A stretch of 64,000 nt of DNA from Scatophagus argus (taxonomy: Eukaryota; Chordata; Actinopteri; Scatophagidae). Positions 11,362 through 22,878 of the stretch are shown here, piece by piece; position 1 is the stretch's first letter, and each line of letters opens with the position of its first letter. The notes below the pieces were generated by a model that saw only the letters and a list, made by a program, of their open reading frames with translations, searched no databases and had not been told where the DNA came from. The stretch lies in contig NC_058504.1 in assembly GCF_020382885.2 (NCBI RefSeq), positions 8,546,519 to 8,610,518 of the forward strand, in the 5' to 3' direction. Made by a program: the position numbers and the translations under genes.

Positions 11362-13076
11362 ATGCTTTCTGTAGCTGTGTTTTACCTCGTAGCTGTGATT
11401 TGTTCTGCAAGACGGACACATGCTCTACCTCTGTACCCTGATGCCAACCTCGAGCCACGTGCAGGTAAGACTCTTGTTTTATTTGTTTTCTTCAGTCTTA
11501 CTGAGCGTTGGATTCACTAGATAAATTTAACACCTTGAGACATAAATTGGCATTTCCTCGTTGGTGAAATTATGTTTCAATTACAAACTCTATTCATATT
11601 ATTCTTAAATTTCCTTCAGGCTGAACTGAGTTATATTGACTAAAATCTATCTTTCAACATATGGTTCAACAAATGCATTTTAAAAGGTATTCTGCTGAAC
11701 TCACCGTAGGGGTGTTAACGTCATAATGACAGAACAATGAGAGGAAGTTTATTTTTTTATCTCAGATTTCATTCAGAAATTAGTGTCAGAGGTAGAAGAG
11801 GGTCCCAACACTGCTGAGGGGGAGCAGAGAGAGGTGAACAATCTGTATCCTCTACTCATGGAGCACAATGGAGGAAGAGACTCCTGGAATAAAGGTAAAA
11901 ACAATACAAACATCATGCAGATATTTACAGTCACATATGGTCAACCTAATGATTTTTTCTATTTCTATGCTTTGTTTTGTTTTTCTTTAGAGGCTAAAGA
12001 TTCAGCACAAGATAAATTTTCAAACATGGTAAGGCTGATCATCTATGCCTGTGTACACTATCTAAAGGATCTAAAGGTTATAAAGTTTGTGGGGGGGGCA
12101 AACAGAAAAAGCAAGTAATAACATAACAGAAATGACATCCAGCTGAAAGAAGCTACAAGCAAAATGACATACAAAGACCAATCAATGTAGAAATTATTTA
12201 CAGCAGAGATTTAAGGGAAGTCACTGAGATGTGAGGACGAGTTTCAGCAGGAAAGCTCTTCCAGGCTCTGTCAACAAATGCACATCCATTAGTTTTAAGT
12301 CTCAGGGAATTAGTAGCATTGTTGCAGGATCTGGTGTTGACTGGAGGTAAAGATGGGAACAAAAGCTCAAAACCTGATCATGAAATGCTTTAGAACTAAT
12401 ACCTTCTAACGGCCTGGAAGCCAGTACAGAATGGGAGTTACAGGATCTTTCTAACTTGTGCAGCTAAATCTCTGACTGCAACATCCTGTACTGTACCGTA
12501 AAATTTCACCTGCATCTGCTTTTATGATGTTTTCTTTCCTCATTTTTAGGTGGAGGACCTCAGAGAAGCTGTTCTGAAGCTGGCAGCAGCGGACAAGCTT
12601 CGCTCTCAGGGTTTTCTTAGATCAGAGCAGAACTTGCCAAAAACAAACAAAAGAGGTGAGTGTGTGACTCTTTTGTTTTTATGTCATCAACGTGCCACAC
12701 CTGCTCTTTATCCTGAGCATATGAAACAAGCTCAAACATTTCGTCCTGAGCTGACATCACACAACAATACCTGGCATGATATGCGAACTGACATTATTAA
12801 TGATCTAATCAAAAGGATGTTTAATCAAGGCTTGTGCTGTTTAAAGTAGGACAGATTTCTCACACTTAAACAGGTTGAGATGCAACAACCAAGCACACGT
12901 ACACTCTAACAGGCAGTAGATATGCAAGTCAGTTTTGCCAAGCGTAATATATACTGAAGAATTTCAGGCAGTGTGTCAAAAGTGTTTGGACTGAATAATA
13001 TGGCATTGAACAAATCCTGATTTTTCTCTCTGATGTCCTGACAGCATGTTTCTGGAAATACTGCGTCACCAACTAG
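11362..13076 (+). CDS. urp1: Urotensin II-related peptide 1 prohormone (five exons)
   Basis: A secreted prohormone of 135 residues whose last ten residues, ACFWKYCVTN, follow a KR cleavage site (124-125). The CFWKYC ring is the urotensin II/URP pharmacophore, and this exact decapeptide is, from memory, teleost Urp1 (mammalian URP is ACFWKYCV; Urp2 begins VCFWKYC). Exons: 11362-11464, 11766-11894, 11991-12028, 12550-12655, 13045-13076; all GT-AG, phases close. Residues 1 to about 22 form a signal peptide (MLSVAVFYLVAVICS). The spacer is acidic and not conserved by eye. The alanine codon of the mature peptide is split by the last intron. In zebrafish, Urp1 is made by CSF-contacting neurons and signals through Uts2r receptors to straighten the body axis. 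A TATA box lies at 11294 and a poly(A) signal at 13210. Tail to tail with clic2. Confidence 0.95.
12120..12480. repeat. Possible degenerate dispersed repeat in urp1 intron 3
   Basis: Contains GGCCTGGAAGCCAGTACAGA and nearby phrases resembling the 'tGGcaGCCAGTgcAGAgaggc' segment common in fish interspersed repeats. Similarity is recalled rather than computed, the boundaries are guessed and the copy is clearly degraded. Confidence 0.3.
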
Positions 13077-13209
13077 AGCCCAGATGTTGGAAAACGCTGT
13101 CACTCTCCATCATCGCTTTTGTTTCCCCACCTAACAGCATATTCATCAACTGAAGTGAATCAACAGAAAATATATTTTTGAAGCTGTATTTTTTTTTTCT
13201 GTGACTGAC

Positions 13210-13215
13210 AATAAA
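13210..13215 (+). promoter_or_regulatory. Polyadenylation signal of urp1
   Basis: AATAAA 134 bases after the stop codon; assignment by position. Confidence 0.7.
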
Positions 13216-13366
13216 CTTGAATATCAGAAAATGCCATTTATGTGATCTGCTGTTTCTTGTGATATTTTAAGTTGATGATTTTTAAAATATTTAAGGCATT
13301 AGACCTGATGGACGATGATTGTTTCTTCATCATTTCCAACACGGGAATATTATAATATTATAGTGT

Positions 13367-13373
13367 GCACACA

Positions 13374-13416
<43 letters not shown>

Positions 13417-13680
13417 TCTTGTTTTCTATCACTTTTGGGGACATTACACAGACTTACATTCATTTCCTGGAGGCTTAACCACCACCTAACTATAACAATA
13501 AACATTACTTGTCTAATCCTAACCCTAACCTTAACCTGACCTTAAAGCAAGTCTTCACACTGATATTTCATGATTTGCATTGTGGGGACTTTCATTTTGT
13601 CTCGATAAGTACAGCGGGTCTTCACAACAGTTTTTTTTTGTCCCCACAACTATAGGAATATGTGTACACACACACACAAA
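13367..13680. repeat. CA-microsatellite-flanked 'GGGGAC/GTCCCC' element
   Basis: A (CA)n tract (13367-13413) is followed by TTTTGGGGACATTACACAGA, CATTTCCTGGAGGC, a CCTAACCCTAACCTTAACC block, TTGTGGGGACTTTCATTTTG, TTTGTCCCCACAACTATAGG, and a second short CA tract (13668-13677). This arrangement, a moderate-length unit framed by CA repeats, recurs in fish genomes (recalled). The telomere-like block is part of it, not a telomere. Confidence 0.55.
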
Positions 13681-14171
13681 CCAGACAAAAATAAAAATTA
13701 TGACAAATTAATTTCATTTTTCTCTTTTTTATTAGTGTGAGTCATTGTAATCATATCAAACTTACAGGAAAAGATACAGGAGTACATGCATTCCATGTGT
13801 TGTTTCATGTATTACATACAAGTGAACTGTTTGTGAAATATTCTGCTCACACTAACACAATCATATACATTTCAGGGTGTTTTGATCTTAAAAAGTATGG
13901 AAAAAATATCTATATTTACACTATAAACAAAAACATAAGCTGTCAAATTGCACAGTTGGCCTTTTCAGTGTGGTATAAACACAACATTTGTCAGTGACTG
14001 ACTTTTGATAAATGGTCAATACTTAACAACCAATTAAAAATGTTAACTTTGTCATATCAAAAGTGGGGAAGGTTTTTAAGGCGGAATAGTGTCTGATTCA
14101 AGGCCACACTGTATTGTGTTGGATGGAGCACCATCTTTACATGCATGATTACACTGCGCGAACATAGGACT

Positions 14172-17100
14172 TTATTTTCTGTTGTTGGCCACACTAAAGT
14201 AAGCCTTCTCAATTTCGATGTCAGCTGGACACGTCTGTTTGAACTCTTCTCTCTCATAGGCGTTTTCCATGTATCTCCACACGCCTGTGAACTGGGCTGG
14301 GATGTCAAAGTCGCAGTACTTCTTGGCAGCAACCTGAAATAATTGGAAAGAAAGATCAAAATTGGATTGAAATGAATACTTTAATTAATACTCTAATATG
14401 AAGTTAAGTAAAATGCATACTGTTATGTACTACATTTGACATTGAAATACTCTAAACTGTATCCATGCAAGTGAAAGTACTGCATGGGCTTAAGTAAAAG
14501 AATGTTTTATCAGCTAAAAGTAGATAAAATATTGAAAGAAGTCATTCTGAACAAGACGGACCCTTATGATTTGTACATTAAACCTCTTGTTACATAATTA
14601 GTTGTTCCTTTCACAAATTTATATTTTTTATTTTATTTTTATAATTTTTCTCTGTTTTTGTGAAATATTGGGGCTATTTCCTCTTTAGGCCTCAAATAGT
14701 TCACTGAAACCATGTGAGAGTGTAAGCAGAGAAATGTCTCATGTTGCAAAACTAATAACAACTTACAGACGTCTAAAATCTGACAAGAGGACCCCACCAA
14801 CCTTTCTTCTAAGGAGTCACAAACCAAAAATGTCTGAACCATAGGTCAGCTCATCATTTGATCATGATAAGTTTGTTTGTGTAAAATATGAAAACACAGA
14901 AGAAACACTAAGGTAATAAAATACAGTAGGCTACCTGAGTACATGTACTTTGTTCATTTCCGCCACTGTCAACAGACACCTAAGATTTACCCTACAGGCT
15001 GAGAGAACAAAACAACCCTAAAATGACAACCCAATGTCTCACCCTGATGACGTGCAGTTTAGGCAGCAGGTTGCAGTCAGCTAAGGTGAGGCGATCACCG
15101 TCCAGGAACTTTCTCTTGGAGACGGTGATGGTTTCTCTGGAGTTGTGGTCGATCTCCTCGGGGAGGGGCGAGTTCAGGTAGTCATCCAGACGCTTGAACT
15201 CCCGCAGCAGGTTTTTCTCATGGACTGGAGAGTCACAAACACAGACATAATTGTTGTTTTGTGCCAGTGGGTTTCATGTACGGTAACTCTGGCTGAATTG
15301 CAAGGTAAAATGAAAATATGTTATATTAAGTATATTTACTTAAGTAAAATTGTATTTAAGAGGTCTGGTCCAGTCCAGTTTGTACTACTGTACTTACTTT
15401 TTTTTTACTCCATTTCATAGAGAAACTTAAAGTATGTACACATTATCAAAAATATTCATTACACAGAACAATCCCATTTAAAGTATTTCTCCTATAAGGT
15501 TACATCGTGGGATTATTATTACTGATGTATTAGTATGTATGTGCTTTGATTGTAGTTCGTCAAAATAAATCATCATACTTTAGAGGCTGATCAGATAGCT
15601 CATAGATATAATCTTAATCTCAATTGTAACTATAGCGAAGCAATAGCAAAAAGCAAAAAGCAATAAAACAAAATAAAAAATCCAACATTTAGCACTGAAA
15701 TGTTGTGCAGTGGAGGTGTAAAATAACATAAAATGGAAATACTCTGAACTTATGTTCGTCTACTTGCAAACCATTTTATCTCACATCCACACAACAACCA
15801 CAACTTACAGGCGTTGTTCGGACTGTTCTTAATGAAAGCAGAGAACTTTGCAAAAATGTCAGCGCCCACGTCAAAGGACTCTTTGTTTAGTGGGCTCAGA
15901 TGAGGATACCTGCAGGGGAGAGAAGAAGAGGGAAGTCTGGGAGTAAACTTACTTGAAGAGAACAAGCCATCATCCAATCACTTTTCATTAATATCTGGTT
16001 AACGATCATGCGCAACAATACCTGGGAGGGGCCAGTGTTTGTTCAAGAAACTCTTCAATTTTGATGAAGTCCGTTTTGAGGGTGCCGTTGTAAAGGAGGA
16101 AAGGAGGGTTAGTCCCAGGGGCCAGGTCTTTGAGTTCAGCTGGCTTCCTGGAGGGGACGTAGAAAGATGGAGAGGAAGGAGGGCGGGAGGAAGCGGGAGA
16201 CATCTGACTTGGTTATTTCATTCACTTAATTTAATCAGACTGTTTCCAAGCATGTCAAAACTGAGAACAAGTGTTGTTATCGAGGCTTGTCAGAATCAAA
16301 TGTGGTACTGTGGATTAATGATTTCAACACTGGCTGTTGGTTTAGTCATGAAAACACACAGCGCTGGGAGTGGTCGCCTGTTTAAAAGGTCCGTTGTGTG
16401 TGTGTTCTGAATCATTCAATTATCAGCATCCTTTCAAAGTTTCCTGATCTTATTTGCTCTACGGTAATGACCCTGAGAAATTCACACAATAAAGCCTCAA
16501 TTAAAGGAGGTGTTTGTTTGAAAGCGACACAGAGCTCTTTGTACAGTTGGCTTTACGGGCTCCTCCCTTTAACTCCTGTTAGACATCGTGAGCAACACAC
16601 CTATTATTAAGTGAAAAATGGCCTGCATTACTGAAAGAAACTTCTCATTTTCTCTCTAGTTTTGCTTCTTAACAGCGTTCTGTGTGAAAGTCCCCATGAC
16701 CAGATGCTCAGGAAGTGTTTCTGCCGGAGGAGGGGTGCTTACTTCCTCATGTCAACAGTGGTCACTGTAAACTTGACTCCTTTTAGCCACAAAACCATGA
16801 AGAGTCTTTGACAGAAGGGGCAGTTCCCCACATTTTCCCCATCATGTCCAGCCTGAAAAACAGAGAAGCAAAAAAAAAAAAAGCAAAAAAAATAAAATAA
16901 ATTTTCACAACACAAACCACAAATGCCCTGTTTTGTAGCCAGTGAAGCCTTCACAACATCTTTTCTCTTCCCCTCTGCTGATAAACATGTGATTTTAGAA
17001 GTGAAAGGCGTGTCTTGGATAGTCAGAGGTATTCTACTCCATGGAGAGGAAAAACAGACATGGTGTTTTAGTGTAAAACAACAGACACTAACATTCAGTT

Positions 17101-18455
17101 AGCTCACAGCATGATATTATATCTGTCTGTTTAAAGCAGAAACTATGCATTTCTGAGCTCTACCTTTTGGCCTATATATTGTTGTTAACGGAATGGTTTG
17201 AGATTTTGGGAAATACTCGCTATTTGTCTTCTTGCTTTGAGTTAGCTGCACACTTTTAAGTAAGGTAAATATGGAGTTATAGTCAGCAGCTGATGTTAGC
17301 TTAGCATAATGTCAAAACAAGCTAGCCTGAGCAGCTCTGTCTCCATAGCTCACAAAGTGATCCATTAGAGTATCAAAGAGTATCAAAAAAGAATTTGGTA
17401 TTTTATAAGGGTGTCCTGCGCATTGACAGGAACAAGTGATTTTATGGAATCTTGTCCATGCTTTATCGGGAAATAATCGTGCACAAAAAAACCCCACAAC
17501 TTGTTGTTACCCTTCAATTTTTGCACACATTAAACAAACAGGATATATGTTAATTATATATGTGTTAATTATTGAGGTTTAGAGGTGCTTACAGTTATTT
17601 TGTGAGCTGTTTCACTTTGTTTCCAGTCTTTACACTAAGCTAAGCTAACCATCTTTAAGGGTCAAACCATTCCTTTAAGTGACTGAATGTCTACTGCACC
17701 ATCTTGTGCTGTTTTCAGCTTCATCTGACCTTGTTTTACATGTCAGAAGACACTCTGTCTCTGCACAATGTCACTGGCAAAAAAACATTTGTATTTACAG
17801 TGGGTGTAACAGCAGGAGAATAAAAAATATCCTGATGTGTTTTAATGTTTTGATTCTAGGCAACATCGTGAGGTGAGACAAAAAATATAAAAGTGAATTC
17901 TTGATACCGATGAGAGTATCTTAATGTGTGCATAAGTAAAGTGGGTGTGCCTGGTTCAGGCTTGGGGCCAGCCATCATGCACGCTCCTTGCTCCTTCTGG
18001 GTGTGCGATGATAAGGTGCCTTGTCCGTCTATGGCTAGTGTTCACTGATAAAAATGTGCTGTGACTGTCAGCAGGAATACAAACACTTCGGCATCTGTAG
18101 CATATCTGTAGGAGGCAATCATCAAAATGAGAGTTTTCCTCTGATTGATGCTGCTACATACTGTAGCCCACATCTCTGCAGTTTTACAATACTGATTAGC
18201 GATCAGCAAATCCTTGTGTGAGTTTGCGAATATCTTTCCTCTAAAAGAGAATATATGAAACAAGCAAATCAGGAGAATTCTCTAATGGACTTAGTGTCTA
18301 CACACATTCTTTGGACAGTGAATTAGTATTGACATTTCCTCAGATGCTGCAGTCTGCTTCTTCTATATAATAATTTGTAAAATTCAAAAGAAATGACTCA
18401 CCTTGATGAATAACTCGATGCTTGGCTCCTTGTTAGAGTTCTGCAGAAGTGCCAT
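14172..18455 (-). CDS. clic2: Chloride intracellular channel protein 2 (six exons)
   Basis: A CLIC-family protein: a soluble glutathione-transferase-like fold that can also insert in membranes and, in mammals, inhibits ryanodine receptors. Exons (high to low): 18455-18402, 16852-16743, 16147-16022, 15909-15809, 15224-15043, 14333-14172; 244 residues. Exon sizes of 110, 126 and 182 bases are those I recall for the CLIC family. The thioredoxin-like domain opens at residue 19 with [14 protein letters not shown]; Cys29 and Cys32 match the redox pair of CLIC2 (30/33 in human). The putative transmembrane segment runs about 29-51. The sequence shows [17 protein letters not shown], the family block [23 protein letters not shown], then the all-helical domain with [20 protein letters not shown] and [20 protein letters not shown]. 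Two residues are missing relative to human in the exon 4/5 loop. Cys at the second position of the CPFC motif and overall wording favour clic2 over clic1/4/5. A TATA box lies at 18756-18762. Confidence 0.95.
14400..14975. repeat. Fish dispersed repeat ending ...ACTTTGTTCATTTCCGCCACTG (clic2 intron 5)
   Basis: The phrase GAGTACATGTACTTTGTTCATTTCCGCCACTG-like at 14937-14969 and TAAGTAAAA motifs at 14403 and 14491 match the units at 25340-25612 and 51060-51445. The interior is poorly preserved, so the left boundary is uncertain. Confidence 0.4.
15380..15770. repeat. Copy of the same dispersed repeat (clic2 intron 4)
   Basis: GGGATTATTATTACTGATGT (15509-15528), the CTTAATCTCAATTGTAACTA core and AACATAAAATGGAAATACTC (15724-15743) correspond in order to parts of the units at 25340 and 51060. 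Boundaries approximate. Confidence 0.5.
17184..17680. mobile_element. Foldback / palindromic MITE-like element (clic2 intron 1)
   Basis: The left end GGAATGGTTTGAGATTTTGG and the right end GGGTCAAACCATTCCTTTAA are inverted copies. Inside, GTTAGCTTAGCATAATG on the left is mirrored by ACACTAAGCTAAGCTAAC on the right. There is no coding capacity, so this is a non-autonomous element. Related copies are at 49431 and 54714. The family is common in percomorph genomes (recalled). Confidence 0.65.
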
Positions 18456-18755
18456 GTTTCCCCCCCAAATTTTTTTAAAATTCCAAGTACTTTGTCCAGA
18501 TAAAGCTGCTCTTTTAGTCAGTGGTTCTTTGCACCCCCCGAAATCCACAGAGCTGGAGAGAGAAAGCTTACAATAGTATCCTGGGACAAGTCCTGCTCTG
18601 GTTTCAAGTGTCTTTGGAGTTCTGGATGTCAGGGGAAAGTGTAACACCTCACAGCTAGTTGTGTTTTGTCTGAAGGCTCCTCCTCGGAGACTATATCGCT
18701 CTTTACAAGCCAGGGGAGAGGGAGGATCCAGAGAGAAGGGCGGGTGTACACAGTC

Positions 18756-18762
18756 TTATATA
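18756..18762 (-). promoter_or_regulatory. TATA box candidate of clic2
   Basis: TATATAA on the minus strand about 300 bases upstream of the clic2 ATG. That leaves room for a 5' UTR of about 270 bases. Position-based assignment. Confidence 0.5.
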
Positions 18763-19259
18763 CCCAGAGCTAATCTCTATGAGGAGAGAGCTTAAAATAG
18801 GAACTTTTGCATATTAGAGAGGAACTGATAACACTATGTGACTCACACAAATTCAAACAATTCACTGGGACCACTCACATTCCTAAACTGTTAGGCATGA
18901 AAGGAATAATCGATTAGGAGCACTCTCCACAGGAAGGCTGCACTTAACATAAAGCACCCACTTTGTCTTGGACAACACTGGGAAGTAGATACCTAATTTA
19001 ATTTTTGGGCAGCTTCTAGTTTCATATCTGATTGACTGAATGATGTACAACATGTTTTTAAGAAATACCCTAACATGTAGTTTAAGTTGTGTTGTGTGTT
19101 TACAATTTGACAGTAATTAATGGTTATATATTTGCTACAGTGTTGAAGCCAGAATGTAAAAATTATTAACTTCATGGCTTTTTGACAGAAGAAAATCCGT
19201 CCATCCATCCCTTTTGTGTTGCAGTGTGTTTAATTCATAATCAACATTATTAGTCTCAC

Positions 19260-19388
19260 ATGCATGTAATAACATGTAATACTATGTTAGCATGCTGGTA
19301 CTGGTGAACATTATATTTGCTTGTCATTGTGTTAGCATTGTTATGAGATTATTGATAGACTGATGTTAGCATTCAGCTCAAAGCACTG
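19260..19388. repeat. Fragment of 'TTAGCATGCTAACATT' type fish repeat
   Basis: CTATGTTAGCATGCTGGTAC, GTGTTAGCATTGTTATGAG and GATGTTAGCATTCAGC resemble the repeat at 62212-62460. Short and degraded. Confidence 0.4.
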
Positions 19389-19405
19389 ATACCCCCCTCG
19401 CACCA

Positions 19406-19406
<1 letters not shown>

Positions 19407-19461
<55 letters not shown>
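19407..19461. repeat. (CA)n microsatellite
   Basis: About 27 uninterrupted CA units, the longest dinucleotide run in the left half of the window. Confidence 0.97.
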
Positions 19462-19463
<2 letters not shown>

Positions 19464-22400
19464 TCCCACCCCTCCCACACACTCACTTCCTTCATTTATA
19501 CAAATGACGCACACCTCTGTATGTGAGACTGATAATATAATTTAAAAAAATGAATCTTTACCATTGTTGCCTATGCTACTTAATACAAATATATATTTAT
19601 CTGTTTTTTTATGTTTTCAACCATGGTGAATCAGCAATAACAATTCCAACAGAATAAATAATGTTATAGTATTGAAATGGCTAATTCTTTGTCTGTTATC
19701 CTTTGGACATTTCACAGATAATGTTCACAAAGTTTTTGATTAGTTAAGTAAATGTTTAAATGCAGGACTTCTGGCCTTTCATAATTGTTTACATGTGGTG
19801 TTGCTACTCGAAGATCCTAATATTCCTACCACCCCTGAGAATGGTGCATAAGTCGCTAATTTTATAATATTTTCTACTCAGTTGTACCCATGGGAGAAGT
19901 CAAGTTGGATTTTGTCACCATTCTTTCAAACGAAAGTGATATCATTTTGGGGTATTTTGAATCATACATCATGGGGAAACCCATGAGTGTTTTGGGCATA
20001 AAAACGAAAGACACTTATGTACTTCTTATTTCTGACTTGTTGTCTGATTTTACATGAGTTGAGGTGTAGAGAAGGTGTTAAAAATCTTTACAGCTAACTG
20101 TATTTGGTATTATTTTTGCTGGCTGAATACAATATTTATGTAGCTGGTAATCACTAATTATAATAAGTAACATAGTTACGTAGTTACATAGTCATCCTCT
20201 GGGACTGAAGAGTGAGGGCTCAGCTCAGTGTTCATGTTTCTCATAATGTGGTACTAGTTACTGTAAATAGAGGAAGGGAAATTTACGATAAAATCCCCTT
20301 GCAGTGGTGTAGACTTCTTGAAGACTAGCAACATGAGCAGGATTATGCAATGTATCACTAGGAATTTAAAAGGAAAAGATACAGAGCTCTGAACCATGCA
20401 CTTTGTTTCGCAAGGCTTTGTGCCAACTAAAACAAACCCATCAGTTTGAAATTCACACATCCTGGAAATTTGATGAATGACAATCAACCATCACAGCAAA
20501 TGTCAGGCAGTGAAAGTTGTTAGAAAAAATAGTATCCTCCTCTTATCGTTTAAATGCCTACAAAGTTAAGGAGCTCAGCTGACCTGAGATCTTCCAACTG
20601 TCTGAAACATAATCTCCCTTTCCACATAGCTGTGCAACCTCTCCTCCGAGACAGGTTTAAGGAATAATTAGTCGCTTTATTGACACAACATGTGGGAGGG
20701 GAATGGAATTTTACTGGAGTATAAGGTGGGAGGGTGATTTTTACTTACACACATGATTAAAATGTGGACTTCTCCTTTTAAATTATCAGCCTGCCTTATT
20801 AGGTTCACTCGCTTTTATGGAGGGAGTGTCTATTGGCGCTTGTGTGATAAATGAGTGGAGTGCCATTTAGACATTCATTTTGATTCACTATCACAAGAGG
20901 CAACAATCACTGATTATGTCCTCGGCACTGGTGAATCACTTCAGATGTATTTTGGGTTAGTGTTTGGTTGGTATGACAACAACCGTCAAACAGCGTTGTG
21001 AAAGAAAGGATGTGTAAATGGGAAATAACTGTTAAAATCACAGCTTTTACGGTAAAATGAAACCAAATGATTCTGACTGTGCGGAGAGGAGGGATTTCTT
21101 AAGTATTCCTGTAAAAAACTGGCAGTAGTGGAAACACATAACTCATTTCCTCTTCCACAGACAAAAAGATAGGAAAGAGACACACACACATATCTCTACA
21201 GAGCAGCTGGCAGTGACCTCCTGGAAAAAAGTGCCTTATCTCCATAAACAGGAGCCTTGCTGTTGACACACACATACACATGTGCACACACGCACACACA
21301 CACAAGGCCAAGATGTTAAGATATCAACATGCTAGTGAACCTCTACAGGTTTAAACCTGCTTATTTTTTTTTTTTTTGATCGTCTTACTGGAACATGCAA
21401 TGATTTTGGTGATAGGCCAAAAAAGAGTTCAACATTTTGGAAATTAAGAGAAGACACTCATAGATCACAGTGTGTAATACATGATCCACTCAAGAATATC
21501 ACGTCAGTGTCATGTTTTGTCTTGCTGGGGTGTGAAAAGTACACGCGTTTCCAAAGGACTAATGCAGTATAAAGAGTGAGTCAAACGCAGGACTTTGGCC
21601 ATAAGACTGCTTTTTGTGTGTCCAATGTGAAACCCAAACCATGACTTTATAAATATATAAATACGTAATTATAACCAAGTAGCTTTGCAAAGTTTTTCTC
21701 TGCAAGTTTTGTTTTAAAAGCATGAGTGAATGTTGCATATTAAATATTGACTTAATATTGACTAACTCGTCTGTGGATTGAGAACGTGTTCTACCCCAAG
21801 GTGGGTCTGTTACACACTTAGACGTGATATTGGCTGCAGGGACTCAAGTATGAAATTGAAGCTGGGAGGTTGTTTAGCCAATCTGCAAAGTGCAAAGACT
21901 AGCGGCAGGGGGAAACGAGTTGAAATGTTCTGTAAGGCTGCATGTTATTGTCTGCAAGTATATCTTAGTGAACAGTGTCTGAGTGCAGTGACTTCTCTAC
22001 AAAGAAGCTGCCAGATATGTTGCCATTGTATAGCCGGTGACTCTGCACAGAAGGGCTGCTGTGTGGCTGACTAAACTGTTGTTTGTCAAAAAACAGCTTA
22101 AACACAAAATGTCCCCTAAAATTATAAACAGGCCCTTTTCCTCAGCAGACACTTCCAGACGTGCTTATGTGATGTGTCTTTTTTAAATCCCTCTGTGTAT
22201 TAATGGGGCTTATGTTAATTAGTGACCCTCAAAGGTGCTGGTAGGGATATTTTTAAGATTTTTATTGAACCAGACTTGGTTCCCCTTGTTTTGACTCTTT
22301 TGCTAAGCTATGCTAATTGCCTCCTAGCTACACTAAACTCTGCAATTAACACATGGACAAGAAAGCGGTGTTGCTCCCCAACTCTAATAATTAGAAATAA

Positions 22401-22878
22401 GGCAAACAGCATTGTTTTTATACTCAAGGCCCAAGGTGCAACAGTTAATCAAAATGAGTAACATCTGAGGTTTTTGCAGCATGTGGCTCTCTTATTTATT
22501 GTTTTGTTATGTTGTGAGCTTAATCCTTAAACAAAATGTGAGAGAGTTTGTTTGTTTCATTTGTATTAGTAACTCACCTAATGCTCACCTGTTTTCTAGA
22601 TGAGCATTGGATAAGAAGAATTCAAATTAAATGTCTGCATCCACAAACATCACATCATCCCAAGCCCAGTCAAAATACCACTGAAACTTGTCAGCTCCTT
22701 TTAAAGGAGTCAACTGTCATTTTTTTTCTTTTTTATTGCTAAGGAGGGGGCTGTTTCTTGTAAAAACAATAGCATCATTGACCTACTATCCACTGTCTCC
22801 CTGGCTGTCAATAGCACAACAGCTGATTACAACAAAACCCTGCAGTGTGTTGTGCAGGAGATGCACAATGACATTGCA

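Larger units (their letters stand above)
13077..14171. other. Convergent spacer between urp1 and clic2
   Basis: Contains both 3' UTRs. TTTATT at about 13728-13733 is a candidate minus-strand poly(A) signal for clic2, giving a 3' UTR of about 440 bases. The centre is occupied by the CA-flanked repeat at 13367-13680. No gene seen. Confidence 0.55.
18456..22878. other. Intergenic spacer between clic2 and eva1c
   Basis: No gene supported. It contains the clic2 5' region (to about 18770), a remnant of an 'ATGTTAGCATGCTGG' type repeat at 19260-19388, and a long CA microsatellite at 19407-19461. The block at 20680-20960 is less AT-rich and lacks repeats and open frames; it might be a regulatory element but I cannot show this. 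Confidence 0.5.

Noticed and set aside
13505..13545. Telomeric repeat or chromosome end
   Set aside because: Only a few imperfect CCTAACC units inside a dispersed repeat, with single-copy genes on both sides.
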